A stretch of DNA of 64,000 nucleotides, taken from assembly GCF_900114655.1 (NCBI RefSeq), contig NZ_FOTT01000002.1:155384-219383 (forward strand), given 5' to 3'. The notes under the pieces are model-generated. The model was given only the letters and a program-made list of their open reading frames with translations, did no database searches and was not told the origin of the DNA. The position numbers and the translations under genes are program-made. How positions within the stretch are numbered: position 1 is the stretch's first letter; each line of letters opens with the position of its first letter. Positions 42,344 through 52,319 of this stretch are shown here, piece after piece. Source of the DNA: Candidatus Frackibacter sp. WG13 (GTDB taxonomy: Bacteria; Bacillota; Halanaerobiia; Halobacteroidales; Acetohalobiaceae).

Positions 42344-43742
42344 TAAAGATGTAGTCTGGAGTTATTTTTCTCAGATATTTCAATTTAGCGCAGGAATATT
42401 TCTATTACCAGTTATACTAAGGAAACTACCAAGTGAAGAACTAGCTATATGGTATGTATTCTTATCTATTTCAAGTTTAGTTAATTTATTGGATTTTGGT
42501 TTTCGGCAAACTATAATGCGAAATGTTAGTTATGTTTTCAGTGGAGCTAATAAATTAGTAAAGACGGGTATAAATAAAGAACAAAAATTATCTAACGAAG
42601 TTAATTATAACTTATTATATTCTGTAATAAAAACAGCGAAAAGGATTTATAAGGTTATTGCTATTTTAGCATTTTTATTATTAATTACTATAGGAACATG
42701 GTATATAAAGGATATTTCAACAAATATAAATAATCAAAACAACATATTAATAGCGTGGATTATTTATGTATTATCTGCAGTTTTTAATTTTTATTTCTAT
42801 TATTATACGCCATTATTATTAGGTAGAGGTTTTATAAAAGAATCCCACAAGACGATTGTTTTTTCAAAATTGTTTTATATAATATTTAGTTTTGTTGGGT
42901 TGACGTTAAACTATGGTTTGATAGCAGTTGCTGTCGGTAATTTGTTAGGCAGTTTAGTTAATAGAGTTACTTCTTATAACTATTTTTACACAAATGATAT
43001 TAAAAGTAAATTTGAAAAGATAACTAAGATGAAGCAATCTAAGAGCACACTAAAACTTTTTAAAATTTTATGGAATAATTCTTATAAATTAGGATTAGTT
43101 TCAGTAGGGTCATTTTTTATATTACGAGCTAATACTTTATTAGCTTCAAAATTTTTAAATTTAGAGATAGTTGCTCAATATGGATTATCATTACAATTAT
43201 TAAACGTTTTAAAAAGGAGTTCTTCTACTTTATTTAATACTTATATTCCCTTATTTAATCAATATAGGGTTAAAGATAATGTGTCAACTTTGAAGAAGTG
43301 GTTTGGTACTAGCTTAATAATAGGATGGGGGACTTATTTAGTAGGGACGGTAGTTATAGTTTTTTTAGGTGATAAAGTACTAAATTTAATTGGAAGTGAG
43401 ACGCAGTTGTTACCAATAAAATATTTATTTTTCTTAGCAGTTATATTATTCTTAGAGTTGAATCATAGTATTTCTGCTACGTTAATAACAACAAAAAATG
43501 AGGTTCCATTTGTTAAATCAGCTTTATTATCTGGATTTGGAATAGCTATATGTTCCTTTATGCTTTTAAAGTTTACTTCTTTTGGAATCTTAGGTATTCT
43601 TACTTCGCAATTTATTGTGCAGTTATCTTATAATAATTGGAAATGGCCATTAGAGATTTTAAAGGATTTAAAGACAAACTATAAAGAATTATTTATTTTA
43701 GGATTCAAATTTAGTTTACAAAAAGTTAAAACGATAATTTGA
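42324..43742 (+). CDS. O-antigen flippase (Wzx-like, MOP superfamily)
   Basis: 472 residues with about 12 hydrophobic segments. The N-terminus VVWSYFSQIFQFSAGIFLLP followed by RKLPSEELAIWYVFLSIS is the pattern of polysaccharide exporters of the MATE/MOP class. It would flip undecaprenyl-PP-linked O-unit across the inner membrane. ATG start inside the preceding gene's 3' end. No standard name was assigned since Wzx sequences are very variable. Confidence 0.82.
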   Translation: MEIKINNKDVVWSYFSQIFQFSAGIFLLPVILRKLPSEELAIWYVFLSISSLVNLLDFGFRQTIMRNVSYVFSGANKLVKTGINKEQKLSNEVNYNLLYSVIKTAKRIYKVIAILAFLLLITIGTWYIKDISTNINNQNNILIAWIIYVLSAVFNFYFYYYTPLLLGRGFIKESHKTIVFSKLFYIIFSFVGLTLNYGLIAVAVGNLLGSLVNRVTSYNYFYTNDIKSKFEKITKMKQSKSTLKLFKILWNNSYKLGLVSVGSFFILRANTLLASKFLNLEIVAQYGLSLQLLNVLKRSSSTLFNTYIPLFNQYRVKDNVSTLKKWFGTSLIIGWGTYLVGTVVIVFLGDKVLNLIGSETQLLPIKYLFFLAVILFLELNHSISATLITTKNEVPFVKSALLSGFGIAICSFMLLKFTSFGILGILTSQFIVQLSYNNWKWPLEILKDLKTNYKELFILGFKFSLQKVKTII

Positions 43743-43766
43743 ATTTGATTAAGTGGAGGAGTATTT

Positions 43767-44756
43767 ATGCCTAAAGATTATTTTGCTTATGTAGATAATT
43801 TTAAAAAGTATAAAGATATAGAATCAAAGATGGTTTTAGGTAATGCAGGTCGTGGTAATTGTAAATTTACTATAGCAATCCCAACTTTTAAGAGACCTAA
43901 ATTATTAGAAAAATCTTTACAAAGTGCAGTAAATCAAAAAAATATTGATGATTACGAGATTATAATTATTGATAATGATCCAAGTGGGGTTTTAACTCAA
44001 GAAATAGTAAAAAAACATTTAAAAGATAACGTTTATTACTTTAAAAATGAAAAAAACATAGGTATGTTTGGAAATTGGAATAGATGTATTGAACTTGCAA
44101 AGGGTGAATATATTACAATACTTAATGATGACGATTGGTTGAGTGACGATTATTTGATTGAATGTGTTAATTATTTAGATGATGATATTGATGGATTATA
44201 TTTTAGAAATAATATTATTGATTTAAGAGGAAATAAGAATAAATCAAAAGCAAAGTATGAGATAATTAAAAAAGTATTGAATTTCTTTTCTAAAGAAAAA
44301 AAGAGATTATCTCTTTTTGACTTTTTTTTAGGTAACCAAAGTGCTGGGACATTAGGTGTTTTAATGAAAACAGATTATTTAAAAAAATTAGGTGGTTATA
44401 ATCCTAAATATTTTCCTTCAAGTGATTATGTATTACATGCTAATTATTGTTATAATTTTAACGTATATTTTATTAATAAAAAATTAAATTATTATCGCAT
44501 TTTAGCAAATGAGAGTGCAAAACAAGAAACCTTAAGAAAATGGGAAGTCATAGACTATAATATAAGAAAATATTTAATAAGAAATATTAATATGAACAAA
44601 CAAATTCTTGATTTTTTGAATGAATTAATTCAAGAAAACAGAATTCAAGGAATGGTGGATCAATGGGGGTATCGAACTAATTTAAAAAGCCAATATAGAT
44701 TTATTAAAAGAGTATATAATAAAATTATAGCTGTTAAATATTATCTTAATTTATAA
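43767..44756 (+). CDS. GT2 family glycosyltransferase
   Basis: 329 residues, GT-A fold. FTIAIPTFKRPKLLEKSLQS, EIIIIDNDPSG, NIGMFGNWNRCIELAKGEYI and TILNDDDWLSDDYL (DDD metal site) are clear family 2 signatures. No membrane segments. ATG after AGTGGAGGAGTATTT. It adds one sugar of the O-unit from a nucleotide donor; the sugar is unknown. GC content falls markedly from here on, as is common in exchanged O-antigen genes. Confidence 0.88.
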   Translation: MPKDYFAYVDNFKKYKDIESKMVLGNAGRGNCKFTIAIPTFKRPKLLEKSLQSAVNQKNIDDYEIIIIDNDPSGVLTQEIVKKHLKDNVYYFKNEKNIGMFGNWNRCIELAKGEYITILNDDDWLSDDYLIECVNYLDDDIDGLYFRNNIIDLRGNKNKSKAKYEIIKKVLNFFSKEKKRLSLFDFFLGNQSAGTLGVLMKTDYLKKLGGYNPKYFPSSDYVLHANYCYNFNVYFINKKLNYYRILANESAKQETLRKWEVIDYNIRKYLIRNINMNKQILDFLNELIQENRIQGMVDQWGYRTNLKSQYRFIKRVYNKIIAVKYYLNL

Positions 44757-44953
44757 TACTGGAAACAAATAATAAAAATAAAATTTATCGTAAACATAAG
44801 ATAAAAAAGCATCCTCCGAAGATTAGCTAAAAAAGAAACAGTAGATAATTTAAATCAACTTTAAAAGATGGATTTTAAGTATGATTATATAGCTGATATG
44901 GACTAATTGGATTGTCAACGATTATTAATTATGAATATGGAAGTGATTTATGT

Positions 44954-46336
44954 ATGAATCAAAAATGGAAAAGGGATATTCTAGTATATAGTGTTTTATA
45001 TGTGTTATTATATATAATTTCCTTGAGTCAATTTTCCTATGAGTTTTTTTTAGTTTTATTTTTTAGTTTAATTATATATGGACTTTTAAAACATAAAATA
45101 GTTGAATTATTTTTACCATTTATGGTATTGCAATTAGTTTTTCCAAGTCTTAATTCAAAAGAAAAGTTATTTAATTGGTTTACGATGAATGTTTTCGGTG
45201 TGTCTCCTATTCATATTTTAACTATAGTTATATTTTTGAGATTTATTTTTGTTACAATTAAAAGTAAAAAGATTATTGTTAACAATCTAATGATTTTTGT
45301 AATAGTTCTTTTAATATTTCAAGTAAGTATTGGCATTTTTAATATTAAAATCTTTTTTTATAGATATTTAGTAGATATTTTAATGTTATTTACAACTATA
45401 GTGTATTATGGGTATGTATTAAGTCAGACTGAAGATAATATTTTAAAAATTTACGAACAACTTACATTATTTCCTTATGCCATTGTATGGGGAGGATTAT
45501 TTACTCATTATTTTTTTAATGCTCCTTTATATATAACCATTGCCCCTTATGTAGCAGGAGTATTAATTTTAAATTCATTCATGAGAACGACTTACTTTGG
45601 AAGGAAATTTAAAAAATTTTCGATTTTTACGTTATTTGTTTATTTAATTAATAAGATATTCAATCAAATAGGATCTATGATGATTATAATTATAATAATG
45701 CTTTTAATTATTATAATTATAAAAAAGTTATTAGAATTAATTTCATTTAAAAAGATAGACTTTATAAGTTTATTTATGATTATTTTAATTTTATTTGTAG
45801 GATCAAGTTTGACATATAACTTAATTAATGAAGGGAACGTAGTTTTAAAAATGAAAGTAGAACAAATCACTTCTATTTTCAAGTTTAATCCTTATAATAT
45901 GAGACATTCAACTGCGGTAAGATTTTTGGAATTCATGAATACTTATGCTGATATGTTAAATAATAATAAATTGTTATTATTATTTGGGAAAGGAGCAGGT
46001 GGTTATTTTTCAGATACTTATTATCCTTTTCCTTATTTTGGGCAAGATGATTATTCTAATACTCAAATCATTTTAAGAAAGTTTCATACTCCACATAATT
46101 CTATAAATTATATTTTTTTAAAAAATGGTTTCTTAGGATTATTATTCATAACAGTTGTTATTTTTAAATGTTTTAGAGGATTATTATCTAACAATTCAAA
46201 TGATTATTATATATCTTTGGTACTTATGTTGATTATTTCGACTATTATGGGCTTTGGTATAAAGGTATCTATAGTATTAGGTTTATTTTTAGGGTTATTT
46301 GCAAAAAGAAAGATTATAGTTGTGGACCAGTTATAA
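44954..46336 (+). CDS. O-antigen polymerase candidate (Wzy-like)
   Basis: About 460 residues with roughly 11-12 hydrophobic segments and very AT-rich codons. A larger extracytoplasmic loop around residues 300-370 includes HSTAVRFLEFMNTY, LFGKGAGGYFSDTYYPFPYF and KFHTPHNSINYIFLKNG; the H-N pair and preceding G-rich stretch resemble Wzy/O-antigen ligase proteins. ATG at 44954 has GGAAGTG upstream; an in-frame TTG at 44912 is possible. In context, between a flippase and glycosyltransferases, polymerase is the best call. Confidence 0.72.
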   Translation: MNQKWKRDILVYSVLYVLLYIISLSQFSYEFFLVLFFSLIIYGLLKHKIVELFLPFMVLQLVFPSLNSKEKLFNWFTMNVFGVSPIHILTIVIFLRFIFVTIKSKKIIVNNLMIFVIVLLIFQVSIGIFNIKIFFYRYLVDILMLFTTIVYYGYVLSQTEDNILKIYEQLTLFPYAIVWGGLFTHYFFNAPLYITIAPYVAGVLILNSFMRTTYFGRKFKKFSIFTLFVYLINKIFNQIGSMMIIIIIMLLIIIIIKKLLELISFKKIDFISLFMIILILFVGSSLTYNLINEGNVVLKMKVEQITSIFKFNPYNMRHSTAVRFLEFMNTYADMLNNNKLLLLFGKGAGGYFSDTYYPFPYFGQDDYSNTQIILRKFHTPHNSINYIFLKNGFLGLLFITVVIFKCFRGLLSNNSNDYYISLVLMLIISTIMGFGIKVSIVLGLFLGLFAKRKIIVVDQL

Positions 46337-46443
46337 TTAATTATCATATATGTTAACTTAACCCTATATGTTAGGATAGTTGTCGTAAGGAATAAAATTT
46401 GTGTATAATAAAGTAACGACAATAAATCCTAAGGAGAATTAAT

Positions 46444-46890
46444 ATGCCAAAAAAAGTTTATCCCAAAGAATTAAAAGAATCTGTTTTTAAAAGACTTGCT
46501 CCACCAAATGCTGAGAAAGTATCTGATCTAGCAAAAGAATTAGATATACCTAAGAATACTCTTTACTCTTGGAGAGCTAAAGTTCTTAATGAAAGCTCTG
46601 CTACCAGTAAAAGAGCAAGTAAATGGACTTCTAAAGATAAATTTCAGGCTGTCTTAGAAACTGCCAGTCTTTCTGAATTGGAAACTTCTAAATACTGCCG
46701 AGAAAAAGGAATTCATCTTAAAGAATTAAAAAGCTGGGCTAAGCAATGTCAAAATGCTAATGATAATAAACTAGAAGATCCAAAAGAACTTAAAGATAAT
46801 CTAAAAAATGAACAACAGAAAAATAAAGAACTCCAAAAAGAACTAAGATATAAGGAAAATGCGATTTGGGGGGACCCTAATGATGACTGA
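46444..46890 (+). pseudogene. IS3-family transposase OrfA with internal deletion
   Basis: 148 residues with two helix-turn-helix repeats: KVSDLAKELDIPKNTLYSWR and SKYCREKGIHLKELKSWAKQ type. The C-terminus reads LQKELRYKENAIWGDPNDD. In related OrfA proteins a segment of about 14 residues (of the ALAETAALLxLKKK kind) stands between the KE and the AIWGD words; here it is absent while the frame is kept. That region carries the leucine-zipper end and junction to OrfB. ATG start after AAGGAGAATTAAT. Confidence 0.7.
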
Positions 46891-47766
46891 TCAGTGATTC
46901 AGATCGCATAAAAGCAGTAAGGCTGATCAATAAAGCAAGAGAAAATGGTGCAAGGTTAAAGCCAGCCTGTAGAGAGCTTGGAATTAGCTCTCGCACATAC
47001 CAAAGGTGGACTAAAAATGGTGGTATCAGAAAAGATCAAAGACCACTGATTAAAAGAAAACCACCTAAAAACAAATTAACAAAACTAGAAAGAGAAAAAA
47101 TTATTAAAATTGCCAATAGTAAAGAATATGCAGATTTACCACCGTCAAAAATTGTACCTAAATTAGCTGATAAGGGTAAATATATTGCTTCGGAATCAAC
47201 TTTTTACAGAGTATTAGCTGAAGAAAAACTAAATACCCATAGGAGTAAATCTAAGGAACCAGTAAAAAGAGAAGTACCAACTCATATAGCTACTGCTCCC
47301 AATCAAGTTTGGACCTGGGATGTAACCTGGCTTAATGCTTTTATTAAAGGTAAATTCTTTAAGCTCTATATGATTATTGATATGTTTAGCAGACTAATAA
47401 TTGCTCATGAAGTCTGGGAAACAGAAAATGCTGAGTACTCTAAAAGATTAATTAAAAAAGCAACTCTTTTCCAAGGCAGCTAAAAAAGATAAACCATTGG
47501 TATTACATTCTGACAATGGTAGCCCTATGAAATCAGCAACATTTATAGCAACACTCGAAAAACTAGGAGTTCAAAGTTCATTTTCAAGACCAAGAGTAAG
47601 TAACGATAATCCCTATTCTGAATCACTATTTAAAACAATGAAGTATAGACCTGTTTATCCTAACAAAGGCTTTAAGAACCTGACAGAAGCTAGAGAATGG
47701 ATTTCTAAGTTTGTTCACTGGTATAATCATGAACATTTACATAGTGGAATTAATTATAAACTTTAA
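46887..47766 (+). pseudogene. IS3-family transposase OrfB, frameshifted and truncated
   Basis: Reading the -1 frame from 46887 gives DRIKAVRLINKARENGARL, the HTH21-like domain, and the integrase core with TWDVTWLNAFIKG (first D), ending at a stop at 47480-47482. The core continues in another frame from about 47490: LHSDNGSPM (second D) and NPYSESLFKTMK (catalytic E), then HWYNHEHLHSGINYKL and a premature stop. At least two frame breaks plus loss of the C-terminal end make it inactive. Confidence 0.8.
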
Positions 47767-47866
47767 GAGATCTAAAGTACAGAGTTAATTCATAAAAAAC
47801 AATGAATTTATAATGTTTTTGTAGAGTAAGTTATTGTTTCATATTTTAATATAAGTTGGTGATTTT

Positions 47867-48925
47867 ATGAAAATACTTTTTATAGATTTATTATGTCCTT
47901 CTGGACATAAAGATATTAATAAATACTTACTAGATATATTAAATGAGTTAAATAATATACAGGGAGTCGACTTAGTTACTAAAAAGGATTACTTGGTAAA
48001 TGTCAGTAGTGTTATAACCAATAAAATTTTTATTCCAGAAAAGTACTTTAATTATAAGGGTAAATTTGATTATAGACTAAAAAATTTTTTAAAAATAAGA
48101 TGGTTAATTCAAAATATTGATATTAGTTATTATGATGTGGTATTAGTAAGTAGCTATGAAACTATATCTTTTTCTCTAGCTTGGAGAAAGAATGTTACTA
48201 CTAGAACTTTAGTATTTAATCACAATAACGTGGATGAATTGACAAGTATGGTTAAAAAATTCTTTTTTAAAAATATCTACAATAATGTAGAGCATATTGT
48301 TTATGAAGAATTTATTAAGGACTATTTATATTCATTAGGTGTATCTAATAAAATTTGGATCAATCATCATCCACTTGATTTTTCAAAATTAAATATAATT
48401 GAAAAGCATTCTAACAATGAGGAATTTTTAGTTTTAGCTCCTAGTAGTAGTAATGATGATGATATTATAAAAAAATTAATTCAGAATCCTAAGCGCAAGA
48501 AATTACTAAATGACAAAATTAAACTAATTGTTAAGTCTGAAAATATTGATTTTAAGGATGAACAATTAACAGTTCGAAGTGACCGAATAGCATATCAAGA
48601 TTACATTGATGAACTGTATAGTGCAGATATTATTACATTATTTTTTAATAAAAATTTTAGGTATAGAGTAAGTGGTGTTTTTTTTGATAGTCTTGTGTTT
48701 AAAAAGAAAATATTATCTTATAGTAATGTATTTACAAACTATTATTTAAATAAGTATCCAGAATTAGGTGATGAATTTGATAATATAAATCAATTTTTAA
48801 ATTTAATAAATAAATATTTTACGAATCAAAACCAATATAAAAGCAATATTTTTGAGAATATTATTGGAGATTATAGTAAAAGCAATATTAAACAAGAAAT
48901 TATTAATATACTGTTTAATGATTAA
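47867..48925 (+). CDS. putative GT-B glycosyltransferase, family uncertain
   Basis: 352 residues, no membrane segments, extremely AT-rich. The N-terminus MKILFIDLLCPSGHKDINKY and later FNHNNVDELTSMVKKFFFKN, HHPLDFSKL and LFFNKNFRYRVSGVFFDSLV suggest a GT-B enzyme with a nucleotide-sugar half at the C-terminus. The EX7E motif of GT4 is not visible. ATG after AAGTTGGTGATTTT. Its place in the O-antigen locus supports a sugar-transfer role; confidence in the family is low. Confidence 0.6.
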   Translation: MKILFIDLLCPSGHKDINKYLLDILNELNNIQGVDLVTKKDYLVNVSSVITNKIFIPEKYFNYKGKFDYRLKNFLKIRWLIQNIDISYYDVVLVSSYETISFSLAWRKNVTTRTLVFNHNNVDELTSMVKKFFFKNIYNNVEHIVYEEFIKDYLYSLGVSNKIWINHHPLDFSKLNIIEKHSNNEEFLVLAPSSSNDDDIIKKLIQNPKRKKLLNDKIKLIVKSENIDFKDEQLTVRSDRIAYQDYIDELYSADIITLFFNKNFRYRVSGVFFDSLVFKKKILSYSNVFTNYYLNKYPELGDEFDNINQFLNLINKYFTNQNQYKSNIFENIIGDYSKSNIKQEIINILFND

Positions 48926-49013
48926 GTATTAAGTATAAAAATTATAGGATTTAAAGGAAATTAAAAAGATTTTTGGTTTGTAATAAATCACATCATAGAA
49001 GGAGGCAATTGAA

Positions 49014-50114
49014 ATTAAGAAACTATTATATATAACTAACTTTTATCCAATTGATCCGAGAAGTCAAAAAATCGCTGATTCTTTAGAAAAAGTATTAGAT
49101 AATAAAGTTGCAATTAAATATTTAGCTTGGGATAGAAAAAATATAAAAAATAAACAAGATACAAGCAATGAGGGAAAATATTTTATTTACAGTGATAACA
49201 CAGGTTATGGGAATAAATTTAGTAAATTATTAGGATTATTTAATTATTATAAATATAGTAAGAAAGTTATTAAAGATTATAATCCAGATTATATTATTGC
49301 GTATAACTGGGATATGTTGATTTTATCAAAATTGATTAAATCAACTGATTCTAAAGTTATTTATGATATACCAGACCTTCCTGCCTCTACAAGTCAGTTT
49401 ATATTTAAAAGTTTGAAAAAGCTAGAAGAGATATTTATTTCATCCGGAGATATTTTATTACTTGCATCTAGATTCTTTAAAGATAAATATCAAGACGTTG
49501 AATGTAAAAAGATAGTTATAGACAATAAACCTCAAAAGAAAATACTAAATAATAAAGGAAAGTTCAAGTTTAAAAGTGAAAGGCTAAAAATTTCATTTAT
49601 AGGTACTATAAGATATTATGAAATTTATAAAAATTTAATAGATGCAGTTAAGGGAAAGGAAGTGGAATTATTATTTTTTGGATGGGGACCAGATAAAGAA
49701 AGGCTAGAGAAATATTCTTTAGGTCTAGATAATGTTCATTTTTTTGGTAGATATCAATATGAAGATATATCTAAATTCTATAAAGTGTCTGATGTCGTAT
49801 GGGCTGCTTATCCTAGTAAAGATATTAATGTCAGATATGCAACTAGTAATAAATTTTTTGAGTCTTTAGTTTTTAGAAAACCGTGTGTGTTTTCAAAAAA
49901 TACTAAATTAGGACAGCATGTAGATGAAAATAGGATAGGTTTATTAGTAAATCCATATTCTGTAGATGATATTTCGGTTCTAATAGATAACTTAATTAAA
50001 GGAAAATTAAATTTAGAACTTATTCTAAATAATATAAGACAAATAAAACTACAAGATTTATTTTGGGAAAGAGAAGAAGATAAATTAAAGGCTTTGTTTG
50101 AAAATATGGACTAA
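49014..50114 (+). CDS. GT4-like glycosyltransferase with predicted ATT start codon
   Basis: 366 residues if started at the ATT at 49014. The in-frame stop TAG at 48996 leaves no ATG, GTG or TTG before residue ~100, yet the upstream codons encode a normal GT4 N-terminus, IKKLLYITNFYPIDPRSQ. A near-perfect site, GAAGGAGG, ends 8 nt before the ATT. The C-terminal half has SFIGTIRYYEIYKNLIDAVK, LLFFGWGPDKERLEKYS and the donor-site FFESLVFRKPCVFSK. Starting at the first canonical codon (49311-49314) would lose the whole acceptor domain. A one-base deletion that ruined a TTG start is the alternative. Confidence 0.75.
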   Translation: MKKLLYITNFYPIDPRSQKIADSLEKVLDNKVAIKYLAWDRKNIKNKQDTSNEGKYFIYSDNTGYGNKFSKLLGLFNYYKYSKKVIKDYNPDYIIAYNWDMLILSKLIKSTDSKVIYDIPDLPASTSQFIFKSLKKLEEIFISSGDILLLASRFFKDKYQDVECKKIVIDNKPQKKILNNKGKFKFKSERLKISFIGTIRYYEIYKNLIDAVKGKEVELLFFGWGPDKERLEKYSLGLDNVHFFGRYQYEDISKFYKVSDVVWAAYPSKDINVRYATSNKFFESLVFRKPCVFSKNTKLGQHVDENRIGLLVNPYSVDDISVLIDNLIKGKLNLELILNNIRQIKLQDLFWEREEDKLKALFENMD

Positions 50115-50154
50115 TTAACCTATTTAGAAGCGATTATTTTAGGAGGAATAGTAG

Positions 50155-51282
50155 ATGTCAAACTTAAAAGTAATGACAATCTTCGGTACTAGACCGGAAG
50201 CAATTAAAATGGCTCCAGTAATTAAGAAACTTGAACAAGAAGAAAGAATAGATTCCATTGTGACTGTTACTGCTCAGCATCGTGAAATGTTAGACCAAGT
50301 ATTAAGTTTATTTAAGATTAAACCCAATTATGATCTTAATATTATGCAATCAGTTCAATCTCTTACTGATGTGACAATTAATATATTAGAAGGTTTGAAA
50401 AGAATAATTATTAAAGAAAAGCCTAATATAGTTTTAGTTCATGGTGATACTTCTACTACTTTCGTCAGTGCACTAGCATCTTTTTATCGAAAAATAAAAA
50501 TTGGGCATGTAGAAGCAGGGCTTAGAACATATAATAAATATTCTCCTTATCCAGAGGAGATAAACCGTAGTTTGACAGGGGTATTAGCTGATTTTCATTT
50601 CGCTCCTACTAAAATATCTAAAAATAATCTTTTAGCAGAGAATATTCCTAAAGATGAAATTTTTGTAACAGGAAATACTGTAATAGACGCTTTGTTAGGA
50701 GTTGTTGATGAAAGTTATGAATTTGACGTACCTGAATTAAAAAAAATCGATTTTAATAATAAAAAAGTTATTCTTTTGACTTCTCATCGTAGAGAAAACT
50801 TAGGTCAACCAATGAGAAATATTTTTGAAAGTGTAAATGAAATAGTAAAAAGTAATAAAGATGTAGAGATTGTATTTCCAGTTCATTTAAATCCTAAAAT
50901 AAGACAGCTTGTTAATGATACTTTAAAGGATGTAGAACGCATTCATTTAGTTGAACCACTTGATTATAAACCATTTGTTAACCTGATGTCTAGGTCATAT
51001 TTAGTTATGACAGATTCTGGAGGGATTCAAGAAGAAGCTCCTAGTCTTGGTAAACCTGTATTAGTTTTGAGAAACACAACGGAGAGACCAGAAGCAGTAA
51101 AAGCAGGGACAGTAAAATTAATCGGAACTGATAAGAATATGATAGTATCTGTAGTTAATAAATTATTAAATAATAATAAAGAATATGAAAAAATGGCTAA
51201 TGCAGTTAATCCTTATGGGGATGGTAAAGCTAGTAGAAGAATAATAAGGATATTATTATCTAAATTTGGATATCAAAATTAG
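50155..51282 (+). CDS. wecB: UDP-N-acetylglucosamine 2-epimerase (non-hydrolysing)
   Basis: 375 residues, normal length. TIFGTRPEAIKMAPVIKKLE at the N-terminus, VTAQHREMLDQVLSLF, VHGDTSTTFVSALASFY, HVEAGLRTYNKYSPYPEEIN, TSHRRENLGQP and MTDSGGIQEEAPSLGKPVL are all family hallmarks. It makes UDP-ManNAc for O-unit sugars. ATG after AGGAGGAATAGTAG. Confidence 0.95.
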   Translation: MSNLKVMTIFGTRPEAIKMAPVIKKLEQEERIDSIVTVTAQHREMLDQVLSLFKIKPNYDLNIMQSVQSLTDVTINILEGLKRIIIKEKPNIVLVHGDTSTTFVSALASFYRKIKIGHVEAGLRTYNKYSPYPEEINRSLTGVLADFHFAPTKISKNNLLAENIPKDEIFVTGNTVIDALLGVVDESYEFDVPELKKIDFNNKKVILLTSHRRENLGQPMRNIFESVNEIVKSNKDVEIVFPVHLNPKIRQLVNDTLKDVERIHLVEPLDYKPFVNLMSRSYLVMTDSGGIQEEAPSLGKPVLVLRNTTERPEAVKAGTVKLIGTDKNMIVSVVNKLLNNNKEYEKMANAVNPYGDGKASRRIIRILLSKFGYQN

Positions 51283-51386
51283 AATGCACTATATAAGAAT
51301 ATGAGCTTGCCCCTCTAAATTTGGACAAAATTTAATTAGATTTATTAAACATAGAATTTCATTAAATTTCTCGCTTATGCAGCAAA

Positions 51387-52319
51387 TTAAACTCTTGAAA
51401 TCAAGTTATTAATAATATTTTTATGATAGACTGCTGGTGGTATTTTACCAACAGATGAATGTGGTCTTCTGTTATTGTATCTATCAATAAATTTATCAAT
51501 TGATTTTTTGCAATGGGTAATATCAGAATAATGGTTACGATAAATTTCAGAGCGTTTAAGTGTACCATGAAAACTTTCTATATGAGCATTTTCTTCAGGT
51601 GTATTTACTGTAGTCCTCTCATGAAGTATATCAAGCTCTTTAAGTTTTCTCTGAAATTCTCTGCTTCTAAACTGTGTTCCATTATCAGTTCTTAATGTTA
51701 AATTTTCAGTATTTCTATTGTTTGTAGCTTGTTCTAAAGCTTTAAGGGCTTCTTTAGTACGGCATCTTAGACTTTCATGATGGCCAACTATTTCTCTAGT
51801 ATAAACATCAATTATGTCAAACATATATACCCATTCTCCACTTTTATCTATGTACATCTGGACCATATCCATTTCCCATAGTTGATCAGGTCCAGTTAGT
51901 TCATGTTTCTGTTTTAATTGATAATTTTTAGGCTTTGGTACTATCTGATCTTGCAGGAGATCTAAGACATTCATAATGCGGTAAATCCACTTATGATTAA
52001 CTTTGAGCTCTTTCTCATAATTTAAGTAGTTAGTTACCATTCTGTAGCCTAAATGAGGAAACTCATTACAGTATTCTTTTACCAGTGAAACTACTTTATG
52101 CTCTGGTATTAAACTTCCATCTTTATCATAGGCATGATGACCTGTATAGAGTTTATTTTCATTATTATTTTCCTGATTATCATTACAGTTTTGACGGTAA
52201 TAATAGGTGCTTCTGGCTATATTAAAAGTTCTACATAGTTCAGAGATGGTATAATCTGTTTTTAAACTATTTATTATTTTAATTTTATCGTCTTTATTTA
52301 ATCCTGCCAGGGCTTTTTT
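51387..52319 (-). CDS. IS3-family transposase OrfB (catalytic part, made by frameshift)
   Basis: 310 codons open from the stop-bounded position 52319. It has no start of its own near the beginning; the protein is expected as an OrfAB fusion. The HTH-like YTISELCRTFNIARSTYYYR region is followed by the integrase core with LWEMDMVQMYIDKSGEWVYM (D), LTLRTDNGTQFRSREF (D) and ENAHIESFHGTLKRSEI (E), then YNNRRPHSSVGKIPPAVY. All DDE residues are present. A start at 52040 would drop the first ~90 residues and is unlikely. Confidence 0.88.
   Translation of the reverse strand, partial: KKALAGLNKDDKIKIINSLKTDYTISELCRTFNIARSTYYYRQNCNDNQENNNENKLYTGHHAYDKDGSLIPEHKVVSLVKEYCNEFPHLGYRMVTNYLNYEKELKVNHKWIYRIMNVLDLLQDQIVPKPKNYQLKQKHELTGPDQLWEMDMVQMYIDKSGEWVYMFDIIDVYTREIVGHHESLRCRTKEALKALEQATNNRNTENLTLRTDNGTQFRSREFQRKLKELDILHERTTVNTPEENAHIESFHGTLKRSEIYRNHYSDITHCKKSIDKFIDRYNNRRPHSSVGKIPPAVYHKNIINNLISRV

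Larger units (their letters stand above)
46400..47775 (+). mobile_element. decayed IS3-family insertion sequence
   Basis: Two-gene IS3 layout (orfA then orfB in the -1 frame) carrying several inactivating lesions: a missing segment in orfA, a broken junction, a frameshift near 47482 and a truncated C-terminus. Ends were not resolved; TGTCGTAAGG at about 46380 and the sequence after 47766 are approximate limits. It separates the Wzy candidate from the next glycosyltransferase. Confidence 0.75.

Noticed and set aside
44757..44953. A small gene between the GT2 and the Wzy candidate
   Set aside because: No frame with a ribosome site or recognisable domain was found in this AT-rich gap.
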